Source: Minwuia sp. (lineage in GTDB: Bacteria; Pseudomonadota; Alphaproteobacteria; Minwuiales; Minwuiaceae). From it: a stretch of DNA of 64,000 nt. This document shows positions 52,167 to 61,382 of this stretch, piece after piece; the stretch's first letter is position 1; every line of letters begins with the position of its first letter. The notes under the pieces are model-generated. The model had not been told where the DNA came from, did no database searches, and was given only the letters and a program-made list of their open reading frames with translations. Location of the stretch: assembly GCA_029210175.1 (NCBI GenBank), contig JARGPL010000032.1:62001-126000 (forward strand). Direction: 5' to 3'. The position numbers were made by a program, and so were the translations under genes.

Positions 52167-52958
52167 ATGTATCCTGAACCCCGCCACGTCGGCCTGATCA
52201 ACTGGATTGGTCTCTGGACCCTTTATGCGAAGGAAGTGCAGCGCTTCGTGAAGGTGGCGGGGCAGACGGTGCTGGCGCCGATCATTACCACCCTGCTTTT
52301 CCTGGCGATCTTCAAGCTGGCATTGGGGGAGGGACGCCTGCCTGTCGGCGGCGTGCCGTTCGATGTATTTCTGGCGCCGGGCCTGGTGATGATGGCTGTG
52401 ACCCAGAACGCGTTTGCCAACAGTTCGTCGGCGATCCTGATTTCAAAGATCCAGGGCAACATCGTCGATGTGCTGATGCCGCCCCTCAGTCCGCTGGAAC
52501 TGCTTGTGGCCTTCGTCGGTGCCTCCGTCACGCGTGGTCTGGCGGTGGCGGTCTGTGTCACTGTCGCCATGATGCCGTTCGTTGACCTGCCGTTCTGGTC
52601 GCTCGGCTGGGCCTTCCTGTTCGCACTGCTGGCATCCACCATGATGGGGCTGATCGGTGTGCTGACCGGCTTGTGGGCTGACAAGTTCGATCACATGGCG
52701 TTCATCACCAACTTCGTCGTCACACCACTTGCATTTCTGTCGGGCACATTCTATTCGATCGACCGTCTGCCCGAATTCGCCCAGGGAATAGCTTTCGTGA
52801 ACCCGTTCTTCTATGCCATCGACGGCTTCCGCCATGCCATCACCGGGCAGGGTGACGTGTCGCTTGTGCTCGGGGCGGCGGTTCTGGGTGTGATTGACCT
52901 CGTGCTGGCTGTCTGGGCCCTGCACCTGTTCCGACGAGGCTACAACCTCAAGGCTTGA
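52167..52958 (+). CDS. ABC-2 type transporter permease
   Basis: The 263-residue inner-membrane protein has six hydrophobic segments and the ABC-2 signature region FITNFVVTPLAFLSGTFYSI followed by FVNPFFYAIDGFRHAI, as in COG0842 permeases (NodJ/YadH type). These export drugs, polysaccharides or other lipophilic compounds together with an ATPase. No ATPase gene is adjacent, so the partner must be elsewhere. The ATG at 52167 begins a short cytoplasmic N-terminus; the open frame 14 codons upstream overlaps the region after the hairpin. Confidence 0.88.
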   Translation: MYPEPRHVGLINWIGLWTLYAKEVQRFVKVAGQTVLAPIITTLLFLAIFKLALGEGRLPVGGVPFDVFLAPGLVMMAVTQNAFANSSSAILISKIQGNIVDVLMPPLSPLELLVAFVGASVTRGLAVAVCVTVAMMPFVDLPFWSLGWAFLFALLASTMMGLIGVLTGLWADKFDHMAFITNFVVTPLAFLSGTFYSIDRLPEFAQGIAFVNPFFYAIDGFRHAITGQGDVSLVLGAAVLGVIDLVLAVWALHLFRRGYNLKA

Positions 52959-53104
52959 CCACCGGGTGCCTGCCCGATAAATCGTCCTCCTTTCCGTCGG
53001 GTCACCATTGATCCGGCGATGGGGGACATTCCAGACTTCATCCAATGATTGACTATACGGAGCAGTTGTCCTGTTCCCCTGATCCGAGCCCTATGGAGGC
53101 CGCC

Positions 53105-54292
53105 ATGATCGATGTCGTGATGCCGACTTATGCAAGAACCCCCGTTTCGTTTGAACGCGGTGAGGGTGCGTATCTGTACGCGACGGACGGGCGACGCTTT
53201 CTCGACTTCGGGTCCGGCATCGCGGTCAGTCTGCTGGGGCACAGCCATCCGGCGCTGGTGAAGGCGGTACAGGAACAGGCCGCAAAGCTGTGGCACGTTT
53301 CGAACCTGTACGAAGTGCCGGAACAGAAGGCGCTGGCGAAGAAGCTGACCGACAACAGCTTTGCCGACACGGTCTTTTTCTGCAATTCGGGCGCGGAGGC
53401 GCTGGAAGGCACGATCAAGACCGCACGCAAGTACCATTCCGCCAACGGGTCACCGGAACGCTATCGGGTGATCACGTTCGATGGCGCATTCCACGGTCGC
53501 ACCCTGGCCACCATGGCAGCAGGCGGGCAGGAAAAGATCCTGAACGGCTTCGGCCCGGTGACGGATGGCTTCGACCAGGTGCCATTCGGCGATCTGGCCG
53601 CGACCAAGGCCGCCATCGGACCGGAAACCGCCGCGATTCTGGTGGAGCCGATCCAGGGCGAAGGCGGGGTGCGGGTGGCGGAACGCGCGTTCCTGCAGGG
53701 TCTGCGGAAGCTGTGTGACGACGCCGGAATCCTGTTGCTGATGGACGAGGTCCAGTGCGGCATGGGGCGGACGGGCAAGCTGTTCGCGCATCAGTGGACG
53801 GATATTGCACCGGACGTCATGGGCGTTGCCAAGGGCATAGGCGGCGGCTTCCCGCTGGGCGCCTTCATGGCCACGGCAGAGGCGGCGAAGGGCATGGTCG
53901 CGGGCAGCCACGGCACCACCTATGGCGGCAATCTGATGGCCATGGCTGCGGGCAATGCGGTTGCCGACACCGTGCTTGCGGATGGCTTTCTGGACAATGT
54001 CCAGCAGGTTGCCAACCGCATGAAACAGGGGCTGGCGTCCGTCAGCGACCGTTTTCCGCAGGTCTTCAAGGGCGTGCGCGGCACTGGCCTGATGCTGGGG
54101 CTGGAATGCGTCATGGTGAACGGCGATGTCGTTGCGGCATTGCGGGAGCATGGCCTGCTGACGGTTCCGGCCGGGGACAATGTTGTCCGTATCCTGCCGC
54201 CGCTGGTGATTGGCGACGCAGAGATCGATGAGGGGCTGGGCATGATCGAAGCCGCCGCCACCGCGCTGACCGAGAAGGCCGCAGCAGGATGA
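53105..54292 (+). CDS. argD: Acetylornithine aminotransferase
   Basis: ArgD transfers the amino group of glutamate to N-acetylglutamate semialdehyde in arginine synthesis. The 395-residue PLP enzyme begins [18 protein letters not shown], a typical ArgD N-terminus, and has the PLP lysine at Lys243 ([14 protein letters not shown]), the [12 protein letters not shown] motif and [12 protein letters not shown]. The ATG at 53105 was chosen over one 60 bases upstream for this reason. Its stop overlaps the ATG of argF, forming an arginine operon. Confidence 0.95.
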   Translation: MIDVVMPTYARTPVSFERGEGAYLYATDGRRFLDFGSGIAVSLLGHSHPALVKAVQEQAAKLWHVSNLYEVPEQKALAKKLTDNSFADTVFFCNSGAEALEGTIKTARKYHSANGSPERYRVITFDGAFHGRTLATMAAGGQEKILNGFGPVTDGFDQVPFGDLAATKAAIGPETAAILVEPIQGEGGVRVAERAFLQGLRKLCDDAGILLLMDEVQCGMGRTGKLFAHQWTDIAPDVMGVAKGIGGGFPLGAFMATAEAAKGMVAGSHGTTYGGNLMAMAAGNAVADTVLADGFLDNVQQVANRMKQGLASVSDRFPQVFKGVRGTGLMLGLECVMVNGDVVAALREHGLLTVPAGDNVVRILPPLVIGDAEIDEGLGMIEAAATALTEKAAAG

Positions 54293-55236
54293 GCGCCGCA
54301 GGGATGATTCCTCCTGTGCGCCATTTCCTGAACATCGCGGACCTGTCAGCGGATGTCCTGCAGGGCATCATGCAGGGCGCCCGCACCCGCAAGGACGCGC
54401 GTGCCGGATGGCCGAAGGGCAAGGTCGATGAAGACCGCCCGCTGGATGGCCACCTGCTGGCGCTGGTGTTCGAGAAGCCGTCGACGCGCACCCGCGTGTC
54501 CTTCGACGCCGCGATGCGCCAACTCGGGGGGCAGACAACCATCCTGAACGCCGGTGAGCTGCAGCTTGGCCGCGGCGAGACCATCGGCGATACGGCAAAG
54601 GTCCTGTCGGCCTATACCGACGGCATCATGATGCGCACCTTCGAACAGGCAAAGCTGGATGAACTGGCCGCGCAGGCGTCTGTTCCGGTCATCAATGGCC
54701 TGACGGATTCCGGTCACCCCTGCCAGCTGATGGCGGACGTGCTGACACTTGAGGAACAGCGAGGCGGTGTTGCCGGGCAGACGATCGCCTGGTCCGGTGA
54801 TGGCAACAACATGGCCAATTCCTGGATCGAGGGCGCGGCGCGCTTTGGCTATCGCCTGCGTCTTGCCTGTCCGCAGGGCCTTGAGCCGGATGCCCGTATC
54901 ATGCGCCAGGCACAGGCCGATGGTGCCGACATCACCCTGACGGATGATCCGCAGGCTGCGGTGGAAGGTGCCGACTGTGTGGTCGCCGATACCTGGGTAT
55001 CCATGGGGGATGCGGACGCTGCAGACCGCCACAACCTGCTGCGGCCCTATCAGGTCGACAAGGCGCTGATGGCGCTTGCCACCAGGGATGCGGTGTTCAT
55101 GCATTGCCTGCCGGCGCACCGGGGTGAGGAAGTGACGGCGGAGGTCATCGACGGGCCGCAGTCCGTGGTCTTCGCGCAGGCGGCCAATCGCGTACACGCG
55201 CAGAAGGGCGTGCTGCTCTGGTGCCTCGGCCAATGA
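54289..55236 (+). CDS. argF: Ornithine carbamoyltransferase
   Basis: ArgF joins carbamoyl phosphate and ornithine to citrulline. The 315-residue protein contains the carbamoyl phosphate motif STRTR at 65-69 and the ornithine motif [11 protein letters not shown] starting at His272, plus the signature [14 protein letters not shown]. Length is normal. It overlaps argD upstream (ATGA) and hslO downstream (ATGA). Confidence 0.96.
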   Translation: MSAAGMIPPVRHFLNIADLSADVLQGIMQGARTRKDARAGWPKGKVDEDRPLDGHLLALVFEKPSTRTRVSFDAAMRQLGGQTTILNAGELQLGRGETIGDTAKVLSAYTDGIMMRTFEQAKLDELAAQASVPVINGLTDSGHPCQLMADVLTLEEQRGGVAGQTIAWSGDGNNMANSWIEGAARFGYRLRLACPQGLEPDARIMRQAQADGADITLTDDPQAAVEGADCVVADTWVSMGDADAADRHNLLRPYQVDKALMALATRDAVFMHCLPAHRGEEVTAEVIDGPQSVVFAQAANRVHAQKGVLLWCLGQ

Positions 55237-56156
55237 ACCAGCCCAATCCCGCCGGTGAGCCCGGGGTGGGCACCAATGCCCCGACGGACGATCTGATCCA
55301 GCCGTTCCACCTCAACGGCAGGGAAGTCAGGGGCCGCCTGATCCGTCTGGGTTCGGTCGCTCATGCCGCCCTGACCCGCCACGACCTGCCGCCAGCCGCT
55401 GCATCCCTGTTGGGGGAGGCCATGGCCCTTACCGCCATGATGGCGAGCGCCATGAAGTTCGACGGCATCTTCACCCTGCAGGTGGAAGGCAATGGCCCGG
55501 CGCGCATGCTGGTCGCGGACTACCGCAACCATGGTGACCTGCGCGGCTATGTCCGGCTTTCGGACAGTTTCGATGCGGTCACGGATACGACGTCCGACGG
55601 CCTGCTGGGCAAGGGGGTGCTGGCCCTGACCGTGGACCGTGAAGGCGAGCACCAGCGCTATCAGGGTACGGTCGAACTGGAAGGCGACAATCTGGCGAGT
55701 TCCGCCGAACATTACTTCAGCCAGTCGGACCAGGTGCCGAGCCTGTTTCGCCTGTTCGCAGGTCATGGCCCGGATGGCAACTGGCGGGTCGGTGGCCTGA
55801 TGCTGCAGTCCCTGCCCAAGGACCCCGATGAGGACAAGGCGCAGGAAGACTGGTTGCTGGCCGAGACCCTGGCCGCGACAGTGAAGCCGCAGGAGTTGCT
55901 TGACCCCACGCTTTCCCCCGCCGAACTGCTCTATCGGCTGTTCCACGAGGATGGTGTCTGGCTGCATGACGCCATGCCGATGCGTGACCAATGCACCTGC
56001 TCCGCCGAGCGCATTGGCGAGGTTGTCCGTTCCTTTCCCGCCGATGAGGTGCGGGAACTGGCTGTCGATTCGGGAACCGTGTCGGTGGACTGTCAGTTCT
56101 GTGGCCGGTCGTATAGCCTGCCCCTCAGCGACCTGATTCAGGACATCCCCGAATAG
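55233..56156 (+). CDS. hslO: Redox-regulated chaperone Hsp33
   Basis: Hsp33 is a holdase activated by oxidation through release of zinc. The 307-residue protein has the C-terminal zinc ligands in the CxC-x30-CxxC arrangement: Cys254, Cys256 (CTC) and Cys287, Cys290 (CQFC). The N-terminal domain contains LGEAMALTAMMASAMKFDG, characteristic of the family. The gene starts within the argF stop (ATGA). Coupling of argD-argF-hslO is common in alphaproteobacteria. Confidence 0.95.
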   Translation: MNQPNPAGEPGVGTNAPTDDLIQPFHLNGREVRGRLIRLGSVAHAALTRHDLPPAAASLLGEAMALTAMMASAMKFDGIFTLQVEGNGPARMLVADYRNHGDLRGYVRLSDSFDAVTDTTSDGLLGKGVLALTVDREGEHQRYQGTVELEGDNLASSAEHYFSQSDQVPSLFRLFAGHGPDGNWRVGGLMLQSLPKDPDEDKAQEDWLLAETLAATVKPQELLDPTLSPAELLYRLFHEDGVWLHDAMPMRDQCTCSAERIGEVVRSFPADEVRELAVDSGTVSVDCQFCGRSYSLPLSDLIQDIPE

Positions 56157-56203
56157 GGTCTTCGACGTCGTTGAGTAGATTGCTGAACAAGGGAACTGGC
56201 TGA

Positions 56204-56797
56204 ATGAAACTTTCACGCCGCCATCTGCTGGCAACCGCGCCCGCACTGTTTTTGCTCGGGTGCGACAGCATGGCTATCCTGCCAGACGGACCCCGGGTGC
56301 CGGAAATATCGTTCCGCCACCTGCCCGCGATCAAGTTTGCAGTCGCGACAATAGAGGTCGAACAGACGTTCGTGCCGTCCGCCCAGCCACCGCATATCGA
56401 ACAGCAGCTGCCCGTCACCCCGGCGCAGGTCGCCCGCAACTGGTCCCGTGACCGGCTGCAGGCAGCTGGCACAGAGGGTATTGCCAGGGTCAACATCATT
56501 GATGCGAGCGTCCGGGACGTGGCGCTGAAGACGGATACATCCGTGACCGGCCTGCTGAAGACGCAGCAGGAAAGCCGTCTGGAGGGGCGTGTCGAAATCC
56601 GCATCGACATCACCAACCCCAAGGGCACAGGCTTCACCACCGCGATCGCGACCCGCAGCCAGACCTTGCCTGAAGGCCTGACCCTGGATCAGCGCGAGCA
56701 GATGCAGATCGATTTTGTCGAGGCGCTGGGTCAGGATATGAACCGTCGGCTGGAGACGGAAATCCGGTTCAACCTGACATCATTCGTCATTCCGTGA
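56204..56797 (+). CDS. Putative lipoprotein of unknown function
   Basis: The 197-residue protein begins with a twin-arginine-like MKLSRRHLLATAPALFLLGC signal with lipidated Cys20. The residue after it is Asp21, which in enterobacteria signals retention in the inner membrane. The rest (VRPEISFR-like beta strands, FAVATIEVEQTFVP, VARNWSRDRLQAAGTEGIAR, GRVEIRIDITNPKG) looks like a small alpha/beta domain that I recall as widespread in Rhodospirillales next to hslO, but it has no known function. Confidence 0.75.
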   Translation: MKLSRRHLLATAPALFLLGCDSMAILPDGPRVPEISFRHLPAIKFAVATIEVEQTFVPSAQPPHIEQQLPVTPAQVARNWSRDRLQAAGTEGIARVNIIDASVRDVALKTDTSVTGLLKTQQESRLEGRVEIRIDITNPKGTGFTTAIATRSQTLPEGLTLDQREQMQIDFVEALGQDMNRRLETEIRFNLTSFVIP

Positions 56798-56809
56798 GGG
56801 AGCGCGCAC

Positions 56810-57202
56810 ATGCACAAGGAAGTCATCAAGCACCCCGTGCTGCAGCAGATGATCGACAAGGGCAATGTGCCCCTGTCCCTGGCCACCAGGGGTGCCGGAA
56901 TGGTGTTCGTGTCCGGGCTGCCGCCGGTCGATCTGAAGACCGGTGAACTGGTCCGGGGCGATATCGAAGCGCAGACGCGCGCGTCGCTGAACGCCGTCAA
57001 GGCGGTTCTGGGAGAGGCCGGTTCATCATTGGACAAGGTGCTGAAGTGCACGGTCTTCGCGGTCAATGCAGGCCAGTTCGACCGGGTGAACGCGATCTAT
57101 GCCGAATTCTTTCCCAAGGACCCGCCAGCGCGCACCTTCGTGACAGTCGGGTCCTGGCCCTGGCCGTTTGATATCGAGATCGAAGCTGTCGCACTCACCT
57201 GA
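56810..57202 (+). CDS. RidA family protein (enamine/imine deaminase type)
   Basis: The 130-residue protein has the RidA (YjgF/UK114) fold pattern: VFVSGLPPVDLKTGELV, TRASLNAVKAVLGEAGSSLD and the late FFPKDPPARTFVTVG, in which the arginine before TFV is the residue that binds the carboxylate of enamine intermediates. RidA destroys reactive 2-aminoacrylate formed by PLP enzymes, though side families exist. It starts after a GGGAGCG and is followed by the LLM gene after 41 bases. Confidence 0.9.
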   Translation: MHKEVIKHPVLQQMIDKGNVPLSLATRGAGMVFVSGLPPVDLKTGELVRGDIEAQTRASLNAVKAVLGEAGSSLDKVLKCTVFAVNAGQFDRVNAIYAEFFPKDPPARTFVTVGSWPWPFDIEIEAVALT

Positions 57203-57243
57203 CCGGCAGACATACCGAGCGAAACATGTCGAGGAGATCGAAC

Positions 57244-58248
57244 ATGGCCCCCAGACAACGCATTGCTGTCACCGTCCCCGCTGGCCCGCGCCTGCAGGAC
57301 ACCGTGGACCGGCTGACCTGGGCGCAGGACAACGGCTATGACGATGCCTGGTTTGCCGACGGCGGTGCACCGGACGCCCTGACGTCTGTCGCCGCACTGG
57401 GGCCGCGCTTCGAGAAGCTGCGGTTCGGGATCGCCGTGACGCCGGTGTTTTCGCGCACGCCCGCGGTACTTGCGGCGACGGCGGGCACCATCGGTCAGGC
57501 CATGCCGGGCCGCTTCGTCATGGGCCTCGGGTCCTCCAGCCAGCCGATGATGGTGGGCTGGCACGGGCAGGTGTTCGAGAAACCGCTGACCCGGGTCAAG
57601 GAAACGGCGCAGCTTGTCCGATCCATGCTGGCGGGGGAGAAGTCGGCGTTTGACGGCAAGACCGTGCAGAGCAAGGGCTATCGTCAGGCACCGCTGGACC
57701 AGCCGGTGCCGATCTATCTCGCCGCCCTGCGCGCCAACATGATCGAGATGGCAGCCGAAGTCGGTGACGGGGTGATCTTCAACCTCTGGCCGAAGAAGGC
57801 CCTGCCGAAGATGATCGAACATGTCCACATCGGCGCCGCCCGGGGCGGGCGCGATGGCAGCGAGGTGGAGGTCGTGAACCGCCACATGGTGCTGGTGACG
57901 GACGACAAGGCGGCAGGCCGGGAACGGTTCCGCCAGAACTTCGCGCCCTATTATGCCACGCCGGTCTACAACAAGTTCCTGGCCTGGGCGGGATATGAGG
58001 ATGAGGCCGCGCAGATCCGCGAAGGCTGGGCCGCGAAGGACCGCGCCAAGACCACCGGCGCGCTGGTCGACGACCTGATCGATGACATCGCCATCATCGG
58101 CACCGCCGACGAATGCCGCGAACGGCTGCGCTGGGCTGCCGATACCGGCATCCACACCCACATCATCGCGCCCCTCAGCCCGGACCCCAAGGATGCGGTC
58201 CGCTGCTTCGAGGCCTTCCGGCCTGAGGTCTTCTCGCTGGCGGCGTGA
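57244..58248 (+). CDS. LLM class flavin-dependent oxidoreductase
   Basis: From the ATG at 57244, which has AGGAG 8 bases upstream, the protein has 334 residues; an ATG 18 bases earlier has no site. It shows the LLM barrel signatures AQDNGYDDAWFADGG, GQAMPGRFVMGLGSSSQPMM and PIYLAALRANMIEMAAEVGD. These fit F420-dependent or FMN-dependent members such as methylenetetrahydromethanopterin reductase-like enzymes. Substrate is unknown. It follows the RidA gene and is convergent with the glutamine-synthetase-like gene. Confidence 0.88.
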   Translation: MAPRQRIAVTVPAGPRLQDTVDRLTWAQDNGYDDAWFADGGAPDALTSVAALGPRFEKLRFGIAVTPVFSRTPAVLAATAGTIGQAMPGRFVMGLGSSSQPMMVGWHGQVFEKPLTRVKETAQLVRSMLAGEKSAFDGKTVQSKGYRQAPLDQPVPIYLAALRANMIEMAAEVGDGVIFNLWPKKALPKMIEHVHIGAARGGRDGSEVEVVNRHMVLVTDDKAAGRERFRQNFAPYYATPVYNKFLAWAGYEDEAAQIREGWAAKDRAKTTGALVDDLIDDIAIIGTADECRERLRWAADTGIHTHIIAPLSPDPKDAVRCFEAFRPEVFSLAA

Positions 58249-58281
58249 CGACTGCGCCGGTGCCCAGCCGGGGGCGGCGGC

Positions 58282-59628
58282 TCACACGTGCAGCAGCAGG
58301 TGTTCGCGTTCCCAGGCGCTGATGACGCGGTTGAAGGCTTCCATCTCGGTTTCCTTCACGTCGATCAGCGCGGCGACGAAATCCTCATGCAGGACTTCGC
58401 GCAGGGGCGCGGCGTAGCGCAGGCGCTGGATGGCTTCCGACAGGAATCGCGGCAGGCTCAGTTTGCGCTCCGATGCATCCACCGTCAGGGGTTCGCTGGG
58501 TTCCAGCTTGTCCATCATCCCCAGGTAACCGCAGGCCAGGGAACCTGCGATGGCAAGGTAGGGATTGGCGTCGGCGCTGGGCACCCGGTTTTCCACCCTG
58601 CGGCTGGACGCGCCTGATCGTGGAATGCGCAGGCCGGTGGTTCGGTTGTCATGGCCCCAGTGCGTATTGACGGTCGATCCCCATTCATTGACCAGCCGCC
58701 GGTATGAATTGACGTTCGGCGCCAGCAGCGGCATGGCGGCGGGCAGATATTTCTGCAGGCCCGCGATGTGGTTCAGCAGCAGCGCGCTGTCCTTCCCGTC
58801 GGGTTGGGCGAACAGGTTCTCCCCCGTCTTCAGGTCATGCACGCTCTGGTGCAGGTGCATGGCGCTGCCGGGTTCGTTCTGGTGCGGCTTGGCCATGAAC
58901 GTGGCGTAGAGGTCGTGGCGCATCGCGGCCTGGCGGACCGTGCGCTTGAACAGGAACGCCTGATCGGCGATGGCGATCGGGTCGCCATGGTCGATATTGA
59001 CCTCCACCTGCGCCAGGCCTTCCTCGTGAATGACCGTGTCGATCTCGATCTGCTGTGCCTCGCAGAAATCGTAGATATCGTCGAAGATCGGGTCGAATTC
59101 GTTGACGGCATCGATGCTGTAGGGCTGGCGACCGGTCTCGGCCCGGCCGGACCGGCCTATCGGTGCTTTCAGGGGATAGTCCGGATCCGGGTTCTTCGCG
59201 ATGAAGTAGAATTCCAGTTCCGGTGCAACCTCGACCCGCCAGCCCTGATCGGCATAAAGCTTCACGATCCGGCGCAGCAGCCCGCGCGGGGAAAAGATCA
59301 CGGGTTCCCCGTCCATCTTGATGGCGTCGCAGATCACCTGGGCCGTTGGCTCGTCATACCAGGGCAGGACACGCAGCGACGACAGGTCCGGCACCAGCAC
59401 CATGTCGGGGTCGCGCGGATCCAGCATGCGGCTTTCCAGCCAGTCGCCGGAAACCGTCTGCAGGAACACGGCCTCCGGCAGGCGCAATGATCCGTCCTTC
59501 ACAGCCTTCAGAAAGCGCACGACAGGCAGTACCTTGCCGCGTGGCACGCCGGTGATGTCGACGATCAGGCATTCGACCTCTTCGATATGGCGCGCCTTCA
59601 GCCATTCGACGGCTTCTTCGATGTTCAT
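58282..59628 (-). CDS. Glutamine synthetase family protein (gamma-glutamylpolyamine synthetase-like)
   Basis: The 448-residue protein has the GS beta-grasp N-terminus (VECLIVDITGVPRGK), the metal/glutamate segment VAPELEFYF, and the catalytic MAKPHQNEPGSAMHLHQSV and VNSYRRLVNE motifs. The chemistry is ATP-dependent attachment of glutamate to an amine. It differs from GlnA in sequence and is coupled to a gamma-glutamyl hydrolase gene, so a PuuA-like role in polyamine or other amine use is likely. It is the last gene of a four-gene coupled minus-strand run. Confidence 0.88.
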   Translation of the reverse strand: MNIEEAVEWLKARHIEEVECLIVDITGVPRGKVLPVVRFLKAVKDGSLRLPEAVFLQTVSGDWLESRMLDPRDPDMVLVPDLSSLRVLPWYDEPTAQVICDAIKMDGEPVIFSPRGLLRRIVKLYADQGWRVEVAPELEFYFIAKNPDPDYPLKAPIGRSGRAETGRQPYSIDAVNEFDPIFDDIYDFCEAQQIEIDTVIHEEGLAQVEVNIDHGDPIAIADQAFLFKRTVRQAAMRHDLYATFMAKPHQNEPGSAMHLHQSVHDLKTGENLFAQPDGKDSALLLNHIAGLQKYLPAAMPLLAPNVNSYRRLVNEWGSTVNTHWGHDNRTTGLRIPRSGASSRRVENRVPSADANPYLAIAGSLACGYLGMMDKLEPSEPLTVDASERKLSLPRFLSEAIQRLRYAAPLREVLHEDFVAALIDVKETEMEAFNRVISAWEREHLLLHV

Positions 59629-60386
59629 GTGGTCCGGCCTTTGAGGAACGCGATACAGGCCGCGCCAAAGGCGCGGAAGATCGCTTCATGCAGCGGATAC
59701 GCACCCGGTTGTACCTCCGCATGCCACTGCACTGCCAGCATCCATCCGGGGGTGGTGCTGTGGGTCACGGCCTCAATCGTGCCGTCGGGGGCCGTCGCCT
59801 CGACCACCAGCCCGTCGGCCAACCTGTCGATGCCCTGACCGTGCAGGCTGTTGATCTGCACTTCCGTCGCACCGCCAGCCAGGTCATGCAGCATTCCGCC
59901 GGGGCGGAGCGCAATGCCGTGTCTGGGCACGACCTGTTCAGCGAAAGGCTTGTCGCGGGGGCGGCGGTGGTCAAAGCGCCCCGGGACATCCTTCAGATGC
60001 TGATGCAGGCTGCCCCCCAGGGCCACATTCACTTCCTGAATACCCCGACATATCCCGAGCAGGGGCACACCTGCGTCCAATGCGGCGCGGGTCAGCGTGA
60101 TGGCACTGGCATCACGGGCGGGATCGCGGGCGCCGCTTTCCGGTTCTTCCGCCTGGCCGAACAGATGCGGCTGAATGTTGGCAGCACCGCCTGTCAGCAC
60201 AATGCCATCCAGCCGGTGCAGCAGGCTGATCACCTGATCGGCATCCTCTGACCCCGGGATCATCACAGCCTCGGCCCCGGCGAAGCCGCGCACCGCATCG
60301 ATATAGGTCGTTGCGGTGCCATGCAGCGGCAGGGGCACCGTTTCGAGTTCGCGCCGAGAGCTCAGGATGCCGACAAGCGGTTTCAC
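59625..60386 (-). CDS. Gamma-glutamyl-gamma-aminobutyrate hydrolase family protein (PuuD-like)
   Basis: The 253-residue class I glutamine amidotransferase-type hydrolase has the nucleophile cysteine in LLGICRGIQEVNV and the His/Glu pair in VQWHAEVQP, with LTGGAANIQPHLF as the oxyanion segment. PuuD releases GABA from gamma-glutamyl-GABA in the gamma-glutamylated putrescine pathway. Pairing with a GS-like gene by an ATGA overlap fits this, but the oxidase and aldehyde dehydrogenase of that pathway are not adjacent. Confidence 0.88.
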   Translation of the reverse strand: MKPLVGILSSRRELETVPLPLHGTATTYIDAVRGFAGAEAVMIPGSEDADQVISLLHRLDGIVLTGGAANIQPHLFGQAEEPESGARDPARDASAITLTRAALDAGVPLLGICRGIQEVNVALGGSLHQHLKDVPGRFDHRRPRDKPFAEQVVPRHGIALRPGGMLHDLAGGATEVQINSLHGQGIDRLADGLVVEATAPDGTIEAVTHSTTPGWMLAVQWHAEVQPGAYPLHEAIFRAFGAACIAFLKGRTT

Positions 60387-61012
60387 CGGTCCGTTTCCCA
60401 GGGGGGCACGGGCCTTTCGAACCGGAAGCTGTTGGATGGCAGGTCGATGTTGATGTCCAGATCGGCGAGGGCCACAGCAGTTTCCTGCCCTTGAGCGTCC
60501 GTGATCCGCCAGCCAAGCAGGCGATAAGGTGCCTTGGCGAACTGCAGGGTAATGGTGCCCTGCTCCGGATTCTCGGGGTCCCGCAGGCGGAAACTGATCT
60601 CGCTGTTGCCGTCGCGCACCTGATCAATGTCGGCCTCTGCCATCAGGTCGAGCTCCGTGCGCACCAGGTAGGCCAATGGCGTGTCGAAGAGAGGCCACTG
60701 ACTCAGTTGCCCGACATCGTAATCCACGAAGGAAACGAGGACGCCATCTGACACCAGCAGTACCTTCGACGGCGGCGCATAGTCGAAACGGATCAGGCCA
60801 GGGCGTTTCAGCAGCATCACGCCTTCGGCCTGGCCACCCCCGCCCACCTGAACGAACCGGGCTTTCAGGGTCGTGACGGACTCCAGCCAGCGCTCAGCCT
60901 TCTGCACGGTCGCGATCTCGCTGTCGGTGAGCGCATGCACTGGCAGGCTGCCGACAATGGCAGCGAACGCGAATACCAGCCCAAAGATCAGATTTCTCAT
61001 GCTTTTTGCCAT
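60383..61012 (-). CDS. lolA: Outer membrane lipoprotein carrier protein LolA
   Basis: LolA ferries lipoproteins from the LolCDE complex across the periplasm. The 209-residue protein begins with a signal peptide cleaved after VHA in LPVHALTD, followed by VQKAERWLESVTTLKARFVQ and GVMLLKRPGLIRFDYAPPSK, the classical LolA unclosed-barrel strands. Its ATG overlaps the SDHAF4 gene stop by one base, and its stop overlaps the hydrolase gene start. The OmpA-type and other lipoproteins in this window would be its cargo type. Confidence 0.92.
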   Translation of the reverse strand: MAKSMRNLIFGLVFAFAAIVGSLPVHALTDSEIATVQKAERWLESVTTLKARFVQVGGGGQAEGVMLLKRPGLIRFDYAPPSKVLLVSDGVLVSFVDYDVGQLSQWPLFDTPLAYLVRTELDLMAEADIDQVRDGNSEISFRLRDPENPEQGTITLQFAKAPYRLLGWRITDAQGQETAVALADLDINIDLPSNSFRFERPVPPWETDR

Positions 61013-61221
61013 CAGAAGTCGCTGATGATGCCCTTCTTTTCCCAGTCACCGTAACGGGTTGGCTCTGGTCCATTGCGACCGTCGCGCTCCCCCGGTGCCT
61101 GATCGAGCTTGTGGGCCGCTGCGCGCCTGCGCAGTTTGCCTGCTTCGGTTTCCTCAAAGGCCTCGGTGGTCTCGTCAGATGCGTTTTCGCTCTGGTTCGC
61201 GTTGCGATCCTTGTCGGTCAT
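61012..61221 (-). CDS. Succinate dehydrogenase assembly factor 4-like protein (DUF1674)
   Basis: The 69-residue protein ends with GPEPTRYGDWEKKGIISDF, the conserved C-terminus of DUF1674/SDHAF4, a small factor that helps attach FAD-bound SdhA during complex II assembly. The N-terminal half is a disordered acidic/basic region, as usual. The start at 61221 was chosen by family length. It is the first gene of a minus-strand run with lolA and two gamma-glutamyl metabolism genes and is divergent from htpX with a 161-base gap. Confidence 0.92.
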   Translation of the reverse strand: MTDKDRNANQSENASDETTEAFEETEAGKLRRRAAAHKLDQAPGERDGRNGPEPTRYGDWEKKGIISDF

Positions 61222-61382
61222 CGCGATTCTCCGCTCATTCGTTTGCATGAACCCATCTGGCCCGACCGGCCTCGCTGCCGTCCAGCCATGTCCGCTTGAA
61301 GGGGGGCACGTCTTTCCTAGATAACAGTTGGCGCCGCGCATGCAATGGTTCCCACCCCATGAAACGAGGAAGATGACACCCC

